Made by a program: the position numbers and the translations under genes
From: Serinicoccus chungangensis
Lineage (GTDB): Bacteria; Actinomycetota; Actinomycetes; Actinomycetales; Dermatophilaceae
DNA length: 64,000 nt
NCBI RefSeq assembly: GCF_001483745.1
Contig: NZ_LQBL01000027.1
Span: forward strand, 62,001-126,000
Direction: 5' to 3'
Shown here: in pieces, positions 26,140 through 37,248 of the stretch
How the letters are laid out: each line of letters starts with the position of its first letter
Numbering within the stretch: position 1 is the first letter of the stretch
The notes under the pieces: model-generated
The model's database searches: none
What the model saw: only the letters and a program-made list of their open reading frames with translations
Told to the model about the DNA's origin: nothing

Positions 26140-28251
26140 ATGCGTCCGACCACCGACCTCCAGCGCACGGTCAACCCGTTCCGCGTCGTCTCCGAGTTCA
26201 GCCCCAGCGGGGACCAGCCCACGGCGATCGCGGAGCTGGCCAGCAGGGTGCAGGCGGGGGAGGAGGACATCGTCCTGCTGGGCGCCACCGGCACCGGGAA
26301 GTCGGCGACGACCGCGTGGATGATCGAGCAGGTGCAGCGCCCGACGCTGGTCATGGCGCCCAACAAGACGCTGGCCGCGCAGCTGGCCAACGAGTTCAAG
26401 GAGCTGCTGCCGCACAACGCGGTGGAGTACTTCGTGAGCTACTACGACTACTACCAGCCCGAGGCCTACGTCCCGCAGACGGACACCTACATCGAGAAGG
26501 ACTCCTCCATCAACGACGAGGTGGAGCGGCTTCGCCACTCGGCCACCAACTCCCTGCTCACCCGCCGGGACGTCGTCGTGGTCGCGTCGGTGTCCTGCAT
26601 CTACGGGCTCGGCACCCCGCAGGAGTACGTCGACCGCATGGAACGGCTCCGGGTGGGGGAGACGGTGGAGCGCGACGAGCTGCTGCGCCGGTTCGTCACC
26701 ATGCAGTACACCCGCAACGACATGGCGTTCTCCCGCGGGACGTTCCGGGTGCGCGGGGACACCGTCGAGATCATCCCGCAGTACGAGGAGCTCGCGGTGC
26801 GGATCGAGTTCTTCGGGGACGAGATCGACCGGCTCTACACCCTCAACCCGCTGACCGGGGAGGTGGTGCGTGAGGAGCAGGAGATGTATGTCTTCCCGGC
26901 CTCCCACTACGTCGCCGGGCCGGAGCGGATGGAGCGCGCGATCGGCAGCATCGAGGCCGAGCTCGCGACCCAGCTGGAGACCTTTGAGAAGCAGGGCAAG
27001 CTCCTGGAGGCGCAGCGGCTGCGGATGCGGACCACCTACGACATCGAGATGATGCGCCAGGTCGGGTCCTGCTCCGGCATCGAGAACTACTCCCGGCACA
27101 TCGACGGGCGGTCCTCGGGGTCGGCCCCGAACTGCCTGCTCGACTACTTCCCGGAGGACTTCCTCCTCGTCCTGGACGAGTCGCACGTCACCGTGCCGCA
27201 GATCGGTGCGATGTACGAGGGGGACATGTCGCGCAAGCGCACCCTCGTCGACCACGGGTTCCGTCTGCCCAGCGCCATGGACAACCGCCCGCTGAAGTGG
27301 GAGGAGTTCCTGGAACGGATCGGCCAGACGGTCTACCTGTCCGCCACCCCCGGGGACTACGAGATGGCCAAGAGCGAGGGCTACGTCGAGCAGATCATCC
27401 GCCCGACCGGGCTGGTCGACCCGCAGGTCGTCCTCAAGCCCACCAAGGGCCAGATCGACGACCTGCTGCACGAGGTGGGGGAGCGTACGGCGCGCGACGA
27501 GCGGGTGCTGGTGACCACGCTGACCAAGAAGATGGCCGAGGACCTCACCGACTACCTGCTCGACAAGGGGGTCCGGGTGCGCTACCTGCACTCCGAGGTG
27601 GACACCCTGCGCCGGGTCGAGCTGCTGCGCGAGCTGCGCCTCGGCGAGTACGACGTGCTGGTGGGCATCAACCTGCTGCGCGAGGGTCTCGACCTGCCGG
27701 AGGTGTCCTTGGTGAGCATCCTGGACGCCGACAAGGAGGGCTTCCTGCGCTCCGCCCGGTCGCTCATCCAGACCATCGGCCGGGCCGCCCGCAACGTTTC
27801 GGGTCAGGTGCACATGTATGCCGACACCATCACCCCGTCGATGGAGCAGGCCATCGAGGAGACCAACCGGCGCCGGGACAAGCAGCTGACCTACAACGCC
27901 GCCCAGGGCATCGACCCGACCCCGCTGCGCAAGCGGATCGCCGACATCACCGACATGCTCGAGCGCGAGGACGCCGACACCGAGACCCTCATGGGCAGCG
28001 GGCGCAGCCAGTCCCGCGGCAAGAGCGGCGGCCGGGGTCGAGCGGCCGCGTCCGTCGTCGGTACCGGTGCGGTGGAGCGCCGGGCCGGGGAGCAGCTGCC
28101 GGCGACCGAGCTGGCCGATCTCATCCACGAGCTCACCGAGCAGATGCACCAGGCGGCCACCGACCTGCACTTCGAGCTGGCGGCCCGCCTCCGGGACGAG
28201 ATCGGTGACCTCAAGAAGGAGCTGCGTCAGATGCGCGAAGCCACCGGCTGA
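26140..28251 (+). CDS. uvrB: Excinuclease ABC subunit B
   Basis: UvrB (703 residues) is the damage-verifying helicase of nucleotide excision repair, loaded by UvrA and partner of UvrC. Walker A is GATGTGKS (48-55). The beta-hairpin block [21 protein letters not shown], helicase motifs [13 protein letters not shown] and [13 protein letters not shown], and the [10 protein letters not shown] motif VI are intact. The C-terminal UVR motif (about 660-695) follows a basic Gly/Arg/Ser-rich linker. The ATG at 26140 is chosen because it matches the family N-terminus and sits 6 bases after the -10 box; upstream in-frame codons run into the terminator. Confidence 0.98.
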   Translation: MRPTTDLQRTVNPFRVVSEFSPSGDQPTAIAELASRVQAGEEDIVLLGATGTGKSATTAWMIEQVQRPTLVMAPNKTLAAQLANEFKELLPHNAVEYFVSYYDYYQPEAYVPQTDTYIEKDSSINDEVERLRHSATNSLLTRRDVVVVASVSCIYGLGTPQEYVDRMERLRVGETVERDELLRRFVTMQYTRNDMAFSRGTFRVRGDTVEIIPQYEELAVRIEFFGDEIDRLYTLNPLTGEVVREEQEMYVFPASHYVAGPERMERAIGSIEAELATQLETFEKQGKLLEAQRLRMRTTYDIEMMRQVGSCSGIENYSRHIDGRSSGSAPNCLLDYFPEDFLLVLDESHVTVPQIGAMYEGDMSRKRTLVDHGFRLPSAMDNRPLKWEEFLERIGQTVYLSATPGDYEMAKSEGYVEQIIRPTGLVDPQVVLKPTKGQIDDLLHEVGERTARDERVLVTTLTKKMAEDLTDYLLDKGVRVRYLHSEVDTLRRVELLRELRLGEYDVLVGINLLREGLDLPEVSLVSILDADKEGFLRSARSLIQTIGRAARNVSGQVHMYADTITPSMEQAIEETNRRRDKQLTYNAAQGIDPTPLRKRIADITDMLEREDADTETLMGSGRSQSRGKSGGRGRAAASVVGTGAVERRAGEQLPATELADLIHELTEQMHQAATDLHFELAARLRDEIGDLKKELRQMREATG

Positions 28252-28349
28252 CCGTCCGCCTGGCGCCGCCAGGGTGATCGGTGACGGCGGACGTACTCCT
28301 GCTGGCCGACCTATCGTCACGCCGTGGACCGGCCGCGCGCTCGGCTGAC

Positions 28350-28355
28350 TAGTCT
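28350..28355 (+). promoter_or_regulatory. -10 box of the TerC-family gene
   Basis: TAGTCT lies 55 bases before the ATG at 28411. No clear -35 element is seen. Confidence 0.45.
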
Positions 28356-28387
28356 GGACCGTCGGGGCGGAGCAAGCTCCGCCAGAC
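28352..28387 (+). promoter_or_regulatory. Nested dyads in the TerC-gene leader
   Basis: GTCTGG (28352-28357) pairs with CCAGAC (28382-28387), and inside it GGCGGAGC (28366-28373) pairs with GCTCCGCC (28376-28383), sharing two bases with the outer arm. The structure overlaps the predicted transcription start. The conserved bases of the manganese yybP-ykoY riboswitch are not present. Confidence 0.4.
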
Positions 28388-28410
28388 ACCACTCATCTCG
28401 GGAGGTTGCG

Positions 28411-29400
28411 ATGGATGTACCCGCCGGACTCTGGATCGCCACGGTCGGGCTGGTCCTCGTCATGCTCACCGTCGACCTCGTCGGACATGTCCGCACCCCG
28501 CACGCACCGACCCTGCGCGAGGCAACGGCCTGGTCGGTGGCCTACGTCGGCATCGGACTGCTCTTCGGGCTGGTGGTGCTCTGGCAGGGCGGGGGCGAGT
28601 TCGCGATCCAGTACTACGCGGGCTTCCTCACCGAGAAGAGCTTGTCGGTCGACAACCTGTTCGTCTTCGTCCTCATCATGAACAGCTTCGCGGTTCCTCG
28701 GGTCTACCAGCAGAAGGTCCTGTTCATCGGGATCATCATCGCTCTGGTCCTGCGCACCGTCTTCATCTTCCTCGGTGCGGCGTTCGTCAGTGCCTTCGCC
28801 TGGATCTTCTACATCTTCGGCCTCTTCCTCCTGTGGACGGCGATCGCACAGCTGCGCGCCGCCGCGAAGCCGGAGGACGAGGAGTACCACGAGAACGGCA
28901 TCACTCGGCTCACCCGGCGCGTCCTGCCGACCACCGAGACCTATGTCGAGGGGAAGATGATGGTGCGTGTGGACGGGCGCCTGATGATCACACCCATGCT
29001 GATCGTCATGGTGGCGATCGGCAGCGCGGACATCCTGTTCGCGGTCGACTCGATCCCGGCGATCTTCGGCATCACCCAAGAGGTCTTCCTGGTCTTCGCG
29101 GCCAACGCCTTCTCGCTGCTCGGCCTGCGACAGCTCTACTTCCTCGTGGGCGGACTGCTCGACCGTCTGGTCTACCTGCACTACGGGCTGGCGGCGATCC
29201 TGGCCTTCATCAGCGCCAAGCTGCTCATCCACGCCCTGCACGAGAACGAACTGGCCTTCATCAACGGTGGGGAACCGGTCCACGCGATTCCCGAGATCGC
29301 ACCGGTGCCATCGCTCGTCGTCATCGTCGTCATCCTCGCCGTGACCACGGTCGCGAGCCTGGTGAAGTCCCGATCGGACCGCCGCACCATCGATGCGTGA
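28411..29400 (+). CDS. TerC family integral membrane protein
   Basis: A 329-residue protein with about nine hydrophobic segments. The family's charged intramembrane motifs are present: LTEKSLSVDNLFVFVLI near residue 75 and GSADILFAVDSIPAIFGIT near residue 205. TerC/Alx proteins are linked to tellurite resistance and, better established, to Mn2+ export and metal loading of exported proteins. GGGAGG sits 6 bases before the ATG. It is a single-gene unit with its own promoter, convergent with the EamA gene. Confidence 0.92.
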   Translation: MDVPAGLWIATVGLVLVMLTVDLVGHVRTPHAPTLREATAWSVAYVGIGLLFGLVVLWQGGGEFAIQYYAGFLTEKSLSVDNLFVFVLIMNSFAVPRVYQQKVLFIGIIIALVLRTVFIFLGAAFVSAFAWIFYIFGLFLLWTAIAQLRAAAKPEDEEYHENGITRLTRRVLPTTETYVEGKMMVRVDGRLMITPMLIVMVAIGSADILFAVDSIPAIFGITQEVFLVFAANAFSLLGLRQLYFLVGGLLDRLVYLHYGLAAILAFISAKLLIHALHENELAFINGGEPVHAIPEIAPVPSLVVIVVILAVTTVASLVKSRSDRRTIDA

Positions 29401-29431
29401 TGTCGTCGACCCAGCGCCAGGGCCGGATGGG

Positions 29432-30328
29432 TCACCTCCCGCTGGGCGACGCGTCCGGCAACGGCTCACCCGCGCGCGGACGGCCGAGCACGACGATGCT
29501 CGCCGTCACCACGAGCACCATGCCGACCAGCTGAGGCGCGGAGAGCACCTGGCCGAGCACGAGCAGGCCCGCCAGGGCGGCCGCCGCAGGCTCTAGGCTG
29601 AGCAGGACGCCGAAGGTCCCGGAGCGCAGACGGCGCAGCGCCAGCAGCTCCAGGCTGTAGGGCACGGCCGAGGAGAGCAGGGCGATCCCGAGCCCGCGCA
29701 GGAGGACGTCGGCCGACCACAGGTCCGTCCCGGCCGTGAGCAGACCGACCGGCAGCATGACCACCGCGCCGAGAGCCATGCAGATCGCGATGCCGTCGAG
29801 CCCGGCGAACCGTGCGCCGGTACGGCGGCTCAGGACGATATAGGCGGCCCAGCAGGCGCCGGCGGAGGCAGCCAGCAGGATGCCCACGAGGTCCAGCTCG
29901 GCCCAGGGGGTGGTCAGCGCCCCGGAGATGAGCGTCACGCCGAGCAGGGCCGCCAGCACCGCCGCGCCGTCGCGCACGCGTCGCGAGAGCACGGCCGCGA
30001 GGGCCAGCGGGCCCAGGAACTCGATGGTCACGGCCACCCCGATCGGCAGTCTGGCCAGCGAGCCGTAGAACGCGAGGTTCATGGTGGTGAGGGCCACGGC
30101 GAACAGCCCGACCACCGACCAGTCGGCGGCGCTGCGGCCCCGGAGCCGGGGCCGCACGAACAGCCACAGGACCGCGGTCGCCAGCACCAGGCGCAGCGTC
30201 ACCGAGCCGACCACCCCGACGATCGGCAGCAGCGTGGCCGCCAGGGCCCCGCCGAACTGGACGGAGACGACCGCGAGGAGGACGAGGGCGACCGGGCGCC
30301 CGGCCAGGGAACGACCGGGGAGCGTCAC
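29432..30328 (-). CDS. EamA/RhtA-type transporter
   Basis: A 298-residue protein with ten predicted helices arranged as two EamA repeats. The first repeat has LAFYGSLARLPIGVAVTIEFLGPLALA and the second has AVPYSLELLALRRLRSGTFGVLLSLEPAAAALAG, the form seen in RhtA/YdcZ-like amino acid or threonine/homoserine exporters. The GTG start at 30328 overlaps the upstream MBL stop (GTGA), so it is coupled to that gene. The transported compound is not shown by the sequence. Confidence 0.88.
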   Translation of the reverse strand: MTLPGRSLAGRPVALVLLAVVSVQFGGALAATLLPIVGVVGSVTLRLVLATAVLWLFVRPRLRGRSAADWSVVGLFAVALTTMNLAFYGSLARLPIGVAVTIEFLGPLALAAVLSRRVRDGAAVLAALLGVTLISGALTTPWAELDLVGILLAASAGACWAAYIVLSRRTGARFAGLDGIAICMALGAVVMLPVGLLTAGTDLWSADVLLRGLGIALLSSAVPYSLELLALRRLRSGTFGVLLSLEPAAAALAGLLVLGQVLSAPQLVGMVLVVTASIVVLGRPRAGEPLPDASPSGR

Positions 30329-31011
30329 CACCCGCGTTCGCGCCACTGCGGCAACGAGCCGCGCTCGGCGCCCAGGGTGGTGTTGTCCCCGTGGCCCGGG
30401 AGGACGAGGGCGTCGTCGTCGAAGACCGCGAAGACGCGGGCCTCCAGGTCGTCCATGAGGACGGTGAAGTCGTGCGCCGAGGTGGTCCTGCCCGGCCCGC
30501 CGGGGAAGAGGCTGTCCCCGGTGAAGAGCAGGGTCGTGGTGCGGTCCGCCGCGGTGCTGAGCGCGAGCGCGACCGAGCCGGGGGTGTGACCCCGCAGGTG
30601 CACGACGTCCAGGACCAGGTTCCCGACGCGCAGCGTGTCCCCGTCCCGGAGACGGTGGTCGACCGGCACCGGCAGGTCGTCGGCGTCGACCGCCCCGGCC
30701 AGGGTCGCCGCCCCCGTGCGCCGGACGAGCTCGGGGAGGGCCCGGTGGTGGTCCCAGTGCCGGTGCGTGGTGAGGACCTGCCCGAGCTCGTGGCCGCCCC
30801 GTCGGCCGTCCTCCTCGAGCAGGCGGACGATCCGCTCGACGTCGTCCGCGGCGTCCACCAGCAGGCGCTCGCCGGTCGCGGTGCAGGTGATGAGGTAGAC
30901 GTTGTTGTCCATCTCGCTCACGCTGCACTTGCGCACGACGACCGATCCGAGGTCGTAGGTCCAGCTCGCGCCGCCGGGGGTGACGTGTCCGTGCAGGTCT
31001 TCGGGCTTCAC
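30325..31011 (-). CDS. MBL-fold metallo-hydrolase, glyoxalase II-like
   Basis: A 228-residue metallo-beta-lactamase-fold protein. The metal-binding motif THRHWDHH (H-x-H-x-D-H) lies near residue 83; a further His in LRGHTPGSVAL, Asp in LLFTGDSLFPGGPGRT and His in LVLPGHGDNTTLG complete the two-metal site. This is the arrangement of hydroxyacylglutathione-hydrolase-like enzymes; in a mycothiol organism a mycothiol thioester is a plausible substrate. Proteins of this kind are found near uvrA and gltD in actinobacteria. The GTG start is 6 bases after a TAGACT box. Confidence 0.88.
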   Translation of the reverse strand: MKPEDLHGHVTPGGASWTYDLGSVVVRKCSVSEMDNNVYLITCTATGERLLVDAADDVERIVRLLEEDGRRGGHELGQVLTTHRHWDHHRALPELVRRTGAATLAGAVDADDLPVPVDHRLRDGDTLRVGNLVLDVVHLRGHTPGSVALALSTAADRTTTLLFTGDSLFPGGPGRTTSAHDFTVLMDDLEARVFAVFDDDALVLPGHGDNTTLGAERGSLPQWRERGW

Positions 31012-31017
31012 GCGGCG

Positions 31018-31023
31018 AGTCTA
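31018..31023 (-). promoter_or_regulatory. Leaderless -10 box of the MBL hydrolase gene
   Basis: On the minus strand this reads TAGACT, 6 bases before the GTG at 31011, in the 23-base gap after gltD. It suggests that the MBL-EamA pair can be transcribed separately from gltBD. Confidence 0.55.
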
Positions 31024-31034
31024 GGCGGGCCGGC

Positions 31035-32495
31035 TCACACGGCCAGCGGCCGGTCCGTGGCCTTGATCGGTGAGGGCAGCGTGGTGGTCCCGGAGAGGTA
31101 CCGGTCGACCGTGGCCGCACACGCGCGGCCCTCGGCGATCGCCCAGACGATGAGGGACTGCCCGCGGCCGCAGTCACCGGCGGCGAAGACCCCGGGCAGC
31201 GGGGTCGCGAAGGCGTCGTTGCGCTCGTAGGTGTTGCGCGCGGACCGGGGCAGCACCTCCTCCGGTGCCGCCTGGTCGTCCGGCCCGACGAAGCCCATCG
31301 CGAGGAGCACCAGCTCGGCCGGGATCTCCCGCTCGCTGCCCTCGGTCGGCACGAACCGGCCGTCGGTGAACCTGCCGTCCACCATGACCAGACCGCGCAC
31401 CCGGCCCTCGTCGTCACCGAGTACCTCGACGGTGGACGCGCCGTAGGTGCGGTCCCCACCCTCCTCGTGGGCCTCGCTCACCTTGTAGAGCATGGGGTAG
31501 GTGGGCCAGGGCTGGTTCTTGGGCCGCTCCTGCGGCGGGGTCGGCATGATCTCCAGCTGCAGGACCGAGGCCGCCCCGTGCCGGTGCGCGGTCCCGAGGC
31601 AGTCGGCGCCGGTGTCGCCGCCGCCGATGATGACCACATGCTTGCCGCCGGCGTCGATCCCGCGCGGCCCGCCCAGCGCCTCCTTGTTGGCGGGCACGAG
31701 GAAGTCCATCGCCGGGTGGACGCCGTCCAGCTCGGCTCCCGGCACCTGCAGCATCCGGGGCACGGTCGACCCGGTCGCGAGGACGACGGCGTCGAAGCGC
31801 TCCCGGAGCTGGTCCAGGGACTCGTCGTCGGGGCCGTCACCCCCGATCGTCACGCCGGTGACGAACCGGATGCCCTCGGCGCGCAGCTGGACGAGGCGCC
31901 GGTCCAGGACCGACTTCTCCATCTTGAACTCCGGTATGCCGTAGCGCAGCAGCCCGCCGACCGCGTCGGAGCGCTCGTAGACGACGACCGTGTGGCCGGC
32001 CCGGCCCAGCTGCTGCGCGGCGGCCAGCCCGGCCGGCCCCGACCCGACCACGGCGACCGTCTTCCCGCTGAGCCACTCCGGCTCCTGGGGCGTGACGCGG
32101 CCGTTGGAGAACGCCCGGTCGATGATCGAGACCTCGATCTGCTTGATCGTCACCGGCGGCTGGTTGATGCCGAGCACGCAGGCGGTCTCGCACGGCGCGG
32201 GGCACAGCCGACCGGTGAACTCCGGGAAGTTGTTGGTCGCGTGCAGGCGCTCGATGGCCTCGGCGAAGTTGGCCCGCCGGGTCTGGTCGTTCCACTCCGG
32301 GATGAGGTTGCCGAGCGGGCACCCGGTGTGGCAGAAGGGGATGCCGCAGTCCATGCACCGGCTGGCCTGCCGCTGCAGGACCGAGGTCTCCTGCTCGCCG
32401 TGCACCTCCTCCCAGTCCATGATGCGCACGGGGACCGGCCGTGAGGGCCGGTTCTCCCGCTCGCGGTGGGTCAGGAAGCCTTTGGGGTCAGCCAT
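31035..32495 (-). CDS. gltD: Glutamate synthase small subunit
   Basis: GltD (486 residues) feeds NADPH electrons through FAD to the large subunit of glutamate synthase. The N-terminal Cys clusters for two 4Fe-4S centres are present ([17 protein letters not shown] and [16 protein letters not shown]). They are followed by an FAD-binding fold ([22 protein letters not shown]) and the NADPH site ([22 protein letters not shown]). The C-terminal [19 protein letters not shown] closes the FAD site. The ATG at 32495 lies 8 bases inside the end of gltB. Confidence 0.97.
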   Translation of the reverse strand: MADPKGFLTHRERENRPSRPVPVRIMDWEEVHGEQETSVLQRQASRCMDCGIPFCHTGCPLGNLIPEWNDQTRRANFAEAIERLHATNNFPEFTGRLCPAPCETACVLGINQPPVTIKQIEVSIIDRAFSNGRVTPQEPEWLSGKTVAVVGSGPAGLAAAQQLGRAGHTVVVYERSDAVGGLLRYGIPEFKMEKSVLDRRLVQLRAEGIRFVTGVTIGGDGPDDESLDQLRERFDAVVLATGSTVPRMLQVPGAELDGVHPAMDFLVPANKEALGGPRGIDAGGKHVVIIGGGDTGADCLGTAHRHGAASVLQLEIMPTPPQERPKNQPWPTYPMLYKVSEAHEEGGDRTYGASTVEVLGDDEGRVRGLVMVDGRFTDGRFVPTEGSEREIPAELVLLAMGFVGPDDQAAPEEVLPRSARNTYERNDAFATPLPGVFAAGDCGRGQSLIVWAIAEGRACAATVDRYLSGTTTLPSPIKATDRPLAV

Positions 32496-35400
32496 GGGAG
32501 TCCTCCAGGATGAGCTGCCAAGCGTGGGGGCCGTTGGGGTCGTCGCCGCGTTCCTCCGCCTCCCGGCGGATGCGCAGCACGCTGGCGTACTGGCGCGGGG
32601 TGACGACGGTGAGCCGGAGAGCCCAGTCGGGGTCGTCCAGCAGCTCGCTGGCGACCGTGCTGCCGGTGAGCTCGGCGTGCTCCTCGAGCAGCGCTCGCAC
32701 GTGGTCGACGTGCCCGGTCTCCGCCAGGGGGGCGAGGAGCAGGTCGCCGCCCGCCACGGCGAGCGGGTTGAGCGTGCCGCGGTCCAGGTCCAGGACGACG
32801 CCGGTGCCACCCGACATCCCCGCGCCGAGGTTGCGGCCGGTCCGGCCCAGGATGAGGGCCAGCCCACCGGTCATGTACTCCAGGGCGTGGTCGCCCACGC
32901 CCTCGACGACCGCGGTGGCTCCGGAGTTGCGGACGCAGAACCGCTCACCCACGACACCGCGCAGGTTGACCTGCCCGGACGTCGCTCCGTAGCAGATGAC
33001 GTTGCCCGCGACGACCTGGTCGGTGGCGACGAAGGCCGACCCCTCCTCGGGCCGGACCACGATACGCCCCCCGGAGAGGCCCTTGCCGACGAAGTCGTTG
33101 GCGTCGCCGACGAGGCGCAGGGTGATCCCGCGGGGCAGGAACGCCCCGAGGGACTGCCCGGCCGAGCCGGTCAGCGTGAGGTCGATGGTGCCGTCCGGCA
33201 GCCCCTCCGGTCCTGCGGAGACCGTGACGTGGTGGCCCAGGAGGGTGCCCACCGTGCGGTTGACGTTGGTGATCGGGAACGAGCCCACCACCGGGGTGCC
33301 GTCGGCGAGCGCCGGGCCGGCCAGCTCCACGAGCTGGTTGTCCAGCGCCGCCTCCAGGCCGTGCTCCTGCGTGGTGGTGCAGTGGCGGGAGGCGCCCTCG
33401 GGCAGGTCGGTGAGGTGCAGCACGGGGGAGAGGTCCAGCCCGTCGGCCTTCCAGTGCTCGACGGCACGGGAGGTGTCCAGGAGGTCGCTGCGCCCGATGA
33501 CCTCGTCCATCGAGCGGTACCCCAGGCTCGCGAGCAGCTCCCGCACCTGCTGGGCGATGAACTCGAAGAAGGTGACCACGAACTCGGCCTTGCCGGTGTA
33601 GCGCTCGCGCAGCTCGGGGTTCTGCGTGGCGATGCCCACGGGGCAGGTGTCGAGGTGGCAGACCCGCATCATGATGCACCCGGAGACCACGAGGGGCGCG
33701 GTGGCGAAGCCGTACTCCTCTGCGCCCAGGAGGGCCGCGACGAGGACGTCCCGCCCCGTCTTGAGCTGCCCGTCGCACTGGACCACGATGCGGTCTCGCA
33801 GCCCGTTGAGCAGCAGCGTCTGCTGGGTCTCCGCGAGGCCGAGCTCCCAGGGCGTGCCCGCGTGCTTGAGCGAGGTGAGCGGGCTGGCGCCGGTGCCCCC
33901 GTCGTGCCCCGAGATGAGCACGACGTCGGACTTCGCCTTCGACACGCCGGCGGCCACCGTCCCGACGCCGATCTGGCTCACCAGCTTGACGTGGATGCGC
34001 GCGCGGGGGTTGGCGTTCTTGAGGTCGTGGATGAGTTGCTTGATGTCCTCGATGGAGTAGATGTCGTGGTGCGGCGGCGGGGAGATGAGGCCCACGCCGG
34101 GGGTGGAGTGCCGGGTGCTCGCCACCCAGGGGTAGACCTTGCCCGGCGGCAGCTGTCCGCCCTCACCCGGCTTGGCACCCTGCGCCATCTTGATCTGGAT
34201 GTCGTCGGCGTGCACGAGGTAGGGCGAGGTGACGCCGAAGCGTCCCGAGGCCACCTGCTTGATGGCCGAGCGCCGCTCGGGGTCCAGCAACCGCTCCACG
34301 TCCTCGCCGCCCTCGCCGGTGTTGGACTTGCCGCCCAGCCGGTTCATCGCGACGGCCAGCGTCTCGTGCGCCTCCTGGGAGATCGAGCCGTAGCTCATGG
34401 CCCCCGTGGCGAACCGCTTGACGATCGCGCTGACCGGCTCGACCTCCTCGACGTCGATCGGCTCCCGGTCCGGCTGCAGCCGGAACAGCCCCCGCAGGGT
34501 CATGAGGCTCGCGGACTGCTCGTCGACGAGGTCGGTGTAGCGGGTGAAGACGTCGTAGCGACCCTCCCGGGTGGCGTGCTGCAGCCGGAAGACCGCCTCC
34601 GGGCTGAAGAGGTGCGGGGGGCCCTCGCGACGCCACTGGTACTCCCCGCCGATGTCGAGCGCGCGGTGGTAGGGCGGGATGCCGGACAGCGGGTAGGCCA
34701 CGGCGTGCCGGCGCGCCACCTCCTCGGCGATGACCCCCAGACCCACCCCGTCGATCTGGCTGGTCGTGCCGGTGAACCACCGGGTGACGACGTCCTGCGA
34801 CAGGCCGACGGCCTCGAAGGTCTGGGCGCCGCGGTAGGAGGCGATCGTGGAGATGCCCATCTTGGACATGACCTTGAGGACACCCTTGCCCAGCGCCTTG
34901 ATGAGGTTCCTGATGGCGACGTCCGGGTCGAGGCCGTCCAGCAGCTGGCCGGCCGAGCAGAGGTTCTCGACGGTCTCCATGGCCAGGTAGGGGTTGACCG
35001 CGGCCGCGCCGTAGGCGACGAGCAGCGCGACGTGGTGGGTCTCACGCACGTCGCCGGCCTCGACGAGGAGCCCGACCCGCGTCCGGGTGTTGTTGCGCAC
35101 GAGGTGGTGGTGCACCGCGCTGGTGAGCAGCAGCGAGGGTATGGGCGCCCGCTCGCGGTCGGCGTGCCGGTCGGAGAGCACCACGAAAAAGGCCCCGCCG
35201 GCGATGGCCTCGTCGACCTCGGCGCAGATCTCCTCGAGCCGCTGCTCCAGGGCCGCAGCACCGCCGTCGACGCGGTAGAGCCCGCGGACGACCACGGCGT
35301 CCAGCCCGGGGTGCTCGCCGTCGGCGTTGATCCGGCGCAGCTTGGCGAGCTGGTCGTTGTCGATGACGGGGAAGGGCAGGACGACCTGCCGCGCGTGCGC

Positions 35401-37074
35401 GGGCGTCTCGTCGAGCAGGTTGGGCTCGGGACCGCTCGAGGCCTCCAGCGAGGTGACGATCTCCTCCCGGATCGCGTCCAGGGGCGGGTTGGTCACCTGT
35501 GCGAAGGCCTCGACGAAGTAGTCGAAGAGCAGCCGCGGTCGGTCGGACAGCACGGCGATCGGGGTGTCGGTGCCCATGGCGCCCAGCGGCTCGGCCCCGG
35601 CCTGGGCCATCGGGGCCAGGATGATCCGCAGCTCCTCCTCGGTGTAGCCGAAGATCTGCTGGCGCCGGGTCACGGACGCATGGGTGTGCCGCACGTGGAC
35701 CTGCGTGGGCAGGGAGTCCATGTGCACCAGCTCCGCATCGAGCCACTCGCGGTAGGGCTGGCGTGCGGCCAAGTCCCGCTTCACCTCGGTGTCGTCCAGG
35801 ATCTCCCCGCGGTCGAGGTCGACCAGGAACATCCGGCCCGGGGCGACCCGGCCCTTGCGCACCACGCGCTCGGGCGGGATCGGCAGCAGGCCCGACTCCG
35901 AACCGAGCACGACCAGCCCGTCGTCGGTGACCCAGTACCGGGAGGGGCGCAGCCCGTTCCGGTCGAGCACGGCCCCGACCTGGGTGCCGTCGGTGAACAC
36001 CAGGTTGGCCGGCCCGTCCCACGGCTCCATGAGCATGGAGTGGAACTCGTAGAAGGCGCGGACGTCGGGGTCCATCGTCTCGTCGTTCTCCCAGGACTCC
36101 GGGATCATCATGAGGACGGCGTGGGGGAGGGAGCGCCCGCCGAGGCTCAGCAGCTCCAGCACCTCGTCGAAGGTCGCGGAGTCGCTGGCGTCGGGGGTGC
36201 AGATCGGCAACGCGTCCGCGAGGTCCCCGGGGAACAGCTCGCTGCGCAGCTCGGACTGGCGGGCCCTCATCCAGTTGCGGTTGCCCTTGACCGTGTTGAT
36301 CTCGCCGTTGTGCGCGATGACCCGGTAGGGGTGCGCCAGGGGCCAGGACGGGAAGGTGTTGGTCGAGAAGCGGGAGTGGACGACCGCGAGGGCGCTCGTG
36401 AAGCGCTCGTCGGTGAGGTCCGGGAAGTAGGCGGGGAGCTGGTCGGTGGTGAGCATGCCCTTGTAGGTCATGGTCCGCGTCGAGAGGGACACGGGGTAGG
36501 CGGGCGTGCGCCGCTCGACCCGCTTGCGGGCCAGCCAGACGCGGCGCTCCAGCTCCAGACCGGACTCCTGCGGGGTCGCCTCGCCCGCGGCGACCACGAG
36601 CTGACGCATGACCGGCATGACCGAGAGCGCGGTCGGGCCGACCAGGCCGGGGTCGACCGGGACGTCGCGCCAGCCGAGCACCCGCAGTCCCGATCCCTCG
36701 ACGATCTCCTCCACCTGCGCCGCGACCTCGTCGGTCTGCCCCTGCCCCGGCAGGAACACGATGCCCGCGGCGTACCGGCCGGGCTCCGGCAGCTCGAAGG
36801 GCAGCACCTCGCGCAGGAAGGCGTCGGGCAGCTGCGTGAGGATGCCGGCCCCGTCACCGGTGTTCTCCTCGCTGCCGACGGCACCACGGTGGTCCAGGTT
36901 GTGCAGCGCGGTGAGCGCCTGGGCGACGATGTCGTGGCGGGGGACCCCGTCCAGGGTGGCCACGAAGGCGACACCGCAGCTGTCGTGCTCGTGGGCACCG
37001 TCGTACAGACCCTGGGGCGCCGCCCCCGGGACGGGACGCAGGGCAGAGGAGGTCTGGTCGATCGACTCTGTCAT
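32488..37074 (-). CDS. gltB: Glutamate synthase large subunit
   Basis: GltB (1528 residues) transfers the amide of glutamine to 2-oxoglutarate, giving two glutamates. The class II glutaminase nucleophile is Cys33 in [15 protein letters not shown], so a 32-residue propeptide is probably removed. The central FMN/synthase domain has [32 protein letters not shown] and the 3Fe-4S Cys cluster near [24 protein letters not shown]. The C-terminal Gly-rich beta-helix ([17 protein letters not shown]-like) is complete. The ATG at 37074 has only a weak Shine-Dalgarno sequence. It is divergent from uvrA across 180 bases. Confidence 0.98.
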   Translation of the reverse strand: MTESIDQTSSALRPVPGAAPQGLYDGAHEHDSCGVAFVATLDGVPRHDIVAQALTALHNLDHRGAVGSEENTGDGAGILTQLPDAFLREVLPFELPEPGRYAAGIVFLPGQGQTDEVAAQVEEIVEGSGLRVLGWRDVPVDPGLVGPTALSVMPVMRQLVVAAGEATPQESGLELERRVWLARKRVERRTPAYPVSLSTRTMTYKGMLTTDQLPAYFPDLTDERFTSALAVVHSRFSTNTFPSWPLAHPYRVIAHNGEINTVKGNRNWMRARQSELRSELFPGDLADALPICTPDASDSATFDEVLELLSLGGRSLPHAVLMMIPESWENDETMDPDVRAFYEFHSMLMEPWDGPANLVFTDGTQVGAVLDRNGLRPSRYWVTDDGLVVLGSESGLLPIPPERVVRKGRVAPGRMFLVDLDRGEILDDTEVKRDLAARQPYREWLDAELVHMDSLPTQVHVRHTHASVTRRQQIFGYTEEELRIILAPMAQAGAEPLGAMGTDTPIAVLSDRPRLLFDYFVEAFAQVTNPPLDAIREEIVTSLEASSGPEPNLLDETPAHARQVVLPFPVIDNDQLAKLRRINADGEHPGLDAVVVRGLYRVDGGAAALEQRLEEICAEVDEAIAGGAFFVVLSDRHADRERAPIPSLLLTSAVHHHLVRNNTRTRVGLLVEAGDVRETHHVALLVAYGAAAVNPYLAMETVENLCSAGQLLDGLDPDVAIRNLIKALGKGVLKVMSKMGISTIASYRGAQTFEAVGLSQDVVTRWFTGTTSQIDGVGLGVIAEEVARRHAVAYPLSGIPPYHRALDIGGEYQWRREGPPHLFSPEAVFRLQHATREGRYDVFTRYTDLVDEQSASLMTLRGLFRLQPDREPIDVEEVEPVSAIVKRFATGAMSYGSISQEAHETLAVAMNRLGGKSNTGEGGEDVERLLDPERRSAIKQVASGRFGVTSPYLVHADDIQIKMAQGAKPGEGGQLPPGKVYPWVASTRHSTPGVGLISPPPHHDIYSIEDIKQLIHDLKNANPRARIHVKLVSQIGVGTVAAGVSKAKSDVVLISGHDGGTGASPLTSLKHAGTPWELGLAETQQTLLLNGLRDRIVVQCDGQLKTGRDVLVAALLGAEEYGFATAPLVVSGCIMMRVCHLDTCPVGIATQNPELRERYTGKAEFVVTFFEFIAQQVRELLASLGYRSMDEVIGRSDLLDTSRAVEHWKADGLDLSPVLHLTDLPEGASRHCTTTQEHGLEAALDNQLVELAGPALADGTPVVGSFPITNVNRTVGTLLGHHVTVSAGPEGLPDGTIDLTLTGSAGQSLGAFLPRGITLRLVGDANDFVGKGLSGGRIVVRPEEGSAFVATDQVVAGNVICYGATSGQVNLRGVVGERFCVRNSGATAVVEGVGDHALEYMTGGLALILGRTGRNLGAGMSGGTGVVLDLDRGTLNPLAVAGGDLLLAPLAETGHVDHVRALLEEHAELTGSTVASELLDDPDWALRLTVVTPRQYASVLRIRREAEERGDDPNGPHAWQLILEDSHG

Positions 37075-37178
37075 GGGATCACCGGATTTCAGGACGGGGC
37101 GCGCCACCACGGGAGCGGCAGGCCGGAAGAACACGATCGGGGCGACGACGACCCGGCGAAGGTTTCATGCAGGGTTCA

Positions 37179-37190
37179 GCATACCTATGC
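37179..37190. promoter_or_regulatory. Inverted repeat in the gltB-uvrA divergent region
   Basis: GCATA-CC-TATGC forms a 5+5 dyad in the middle of the 180-base divergent spacer. On the minus strand it includes TATGCT, a possible -10 for gltB, so a bound protein could control gltB transcription. The regulator is unknown. Confidence 0.4.
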
Positions 37191-37225
37191 AGTTGCCCTG
37201 GCGGAAAAGCCGTCGGAGGAGAGGT

Positions 37226-37248
37226 GTGTCGGTGCCGGGACCTACAGT
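37226..37248 (+). promoter_or_regulatory. uvrA promoter: RecA-NDp/PafBC-type damage element plus -10
   Basis: GTGTCGGTG (37226-37234), exactly 8 bases, then TACAGT (37243-37248), then 6 bases to the GTG of uvrA at 37255. Eight of the nine bases of the 5' block fit tTGTCRgtg. The transcript would be leaderless. Confidence 0.8.

Noticed and set aside
28252-28410. yybP-ykoY manganese riboswitch before the TerC gene
   Set aside because: The conserved loop sequences of that riboswitch are not recognisable; only simple dyads are seen.
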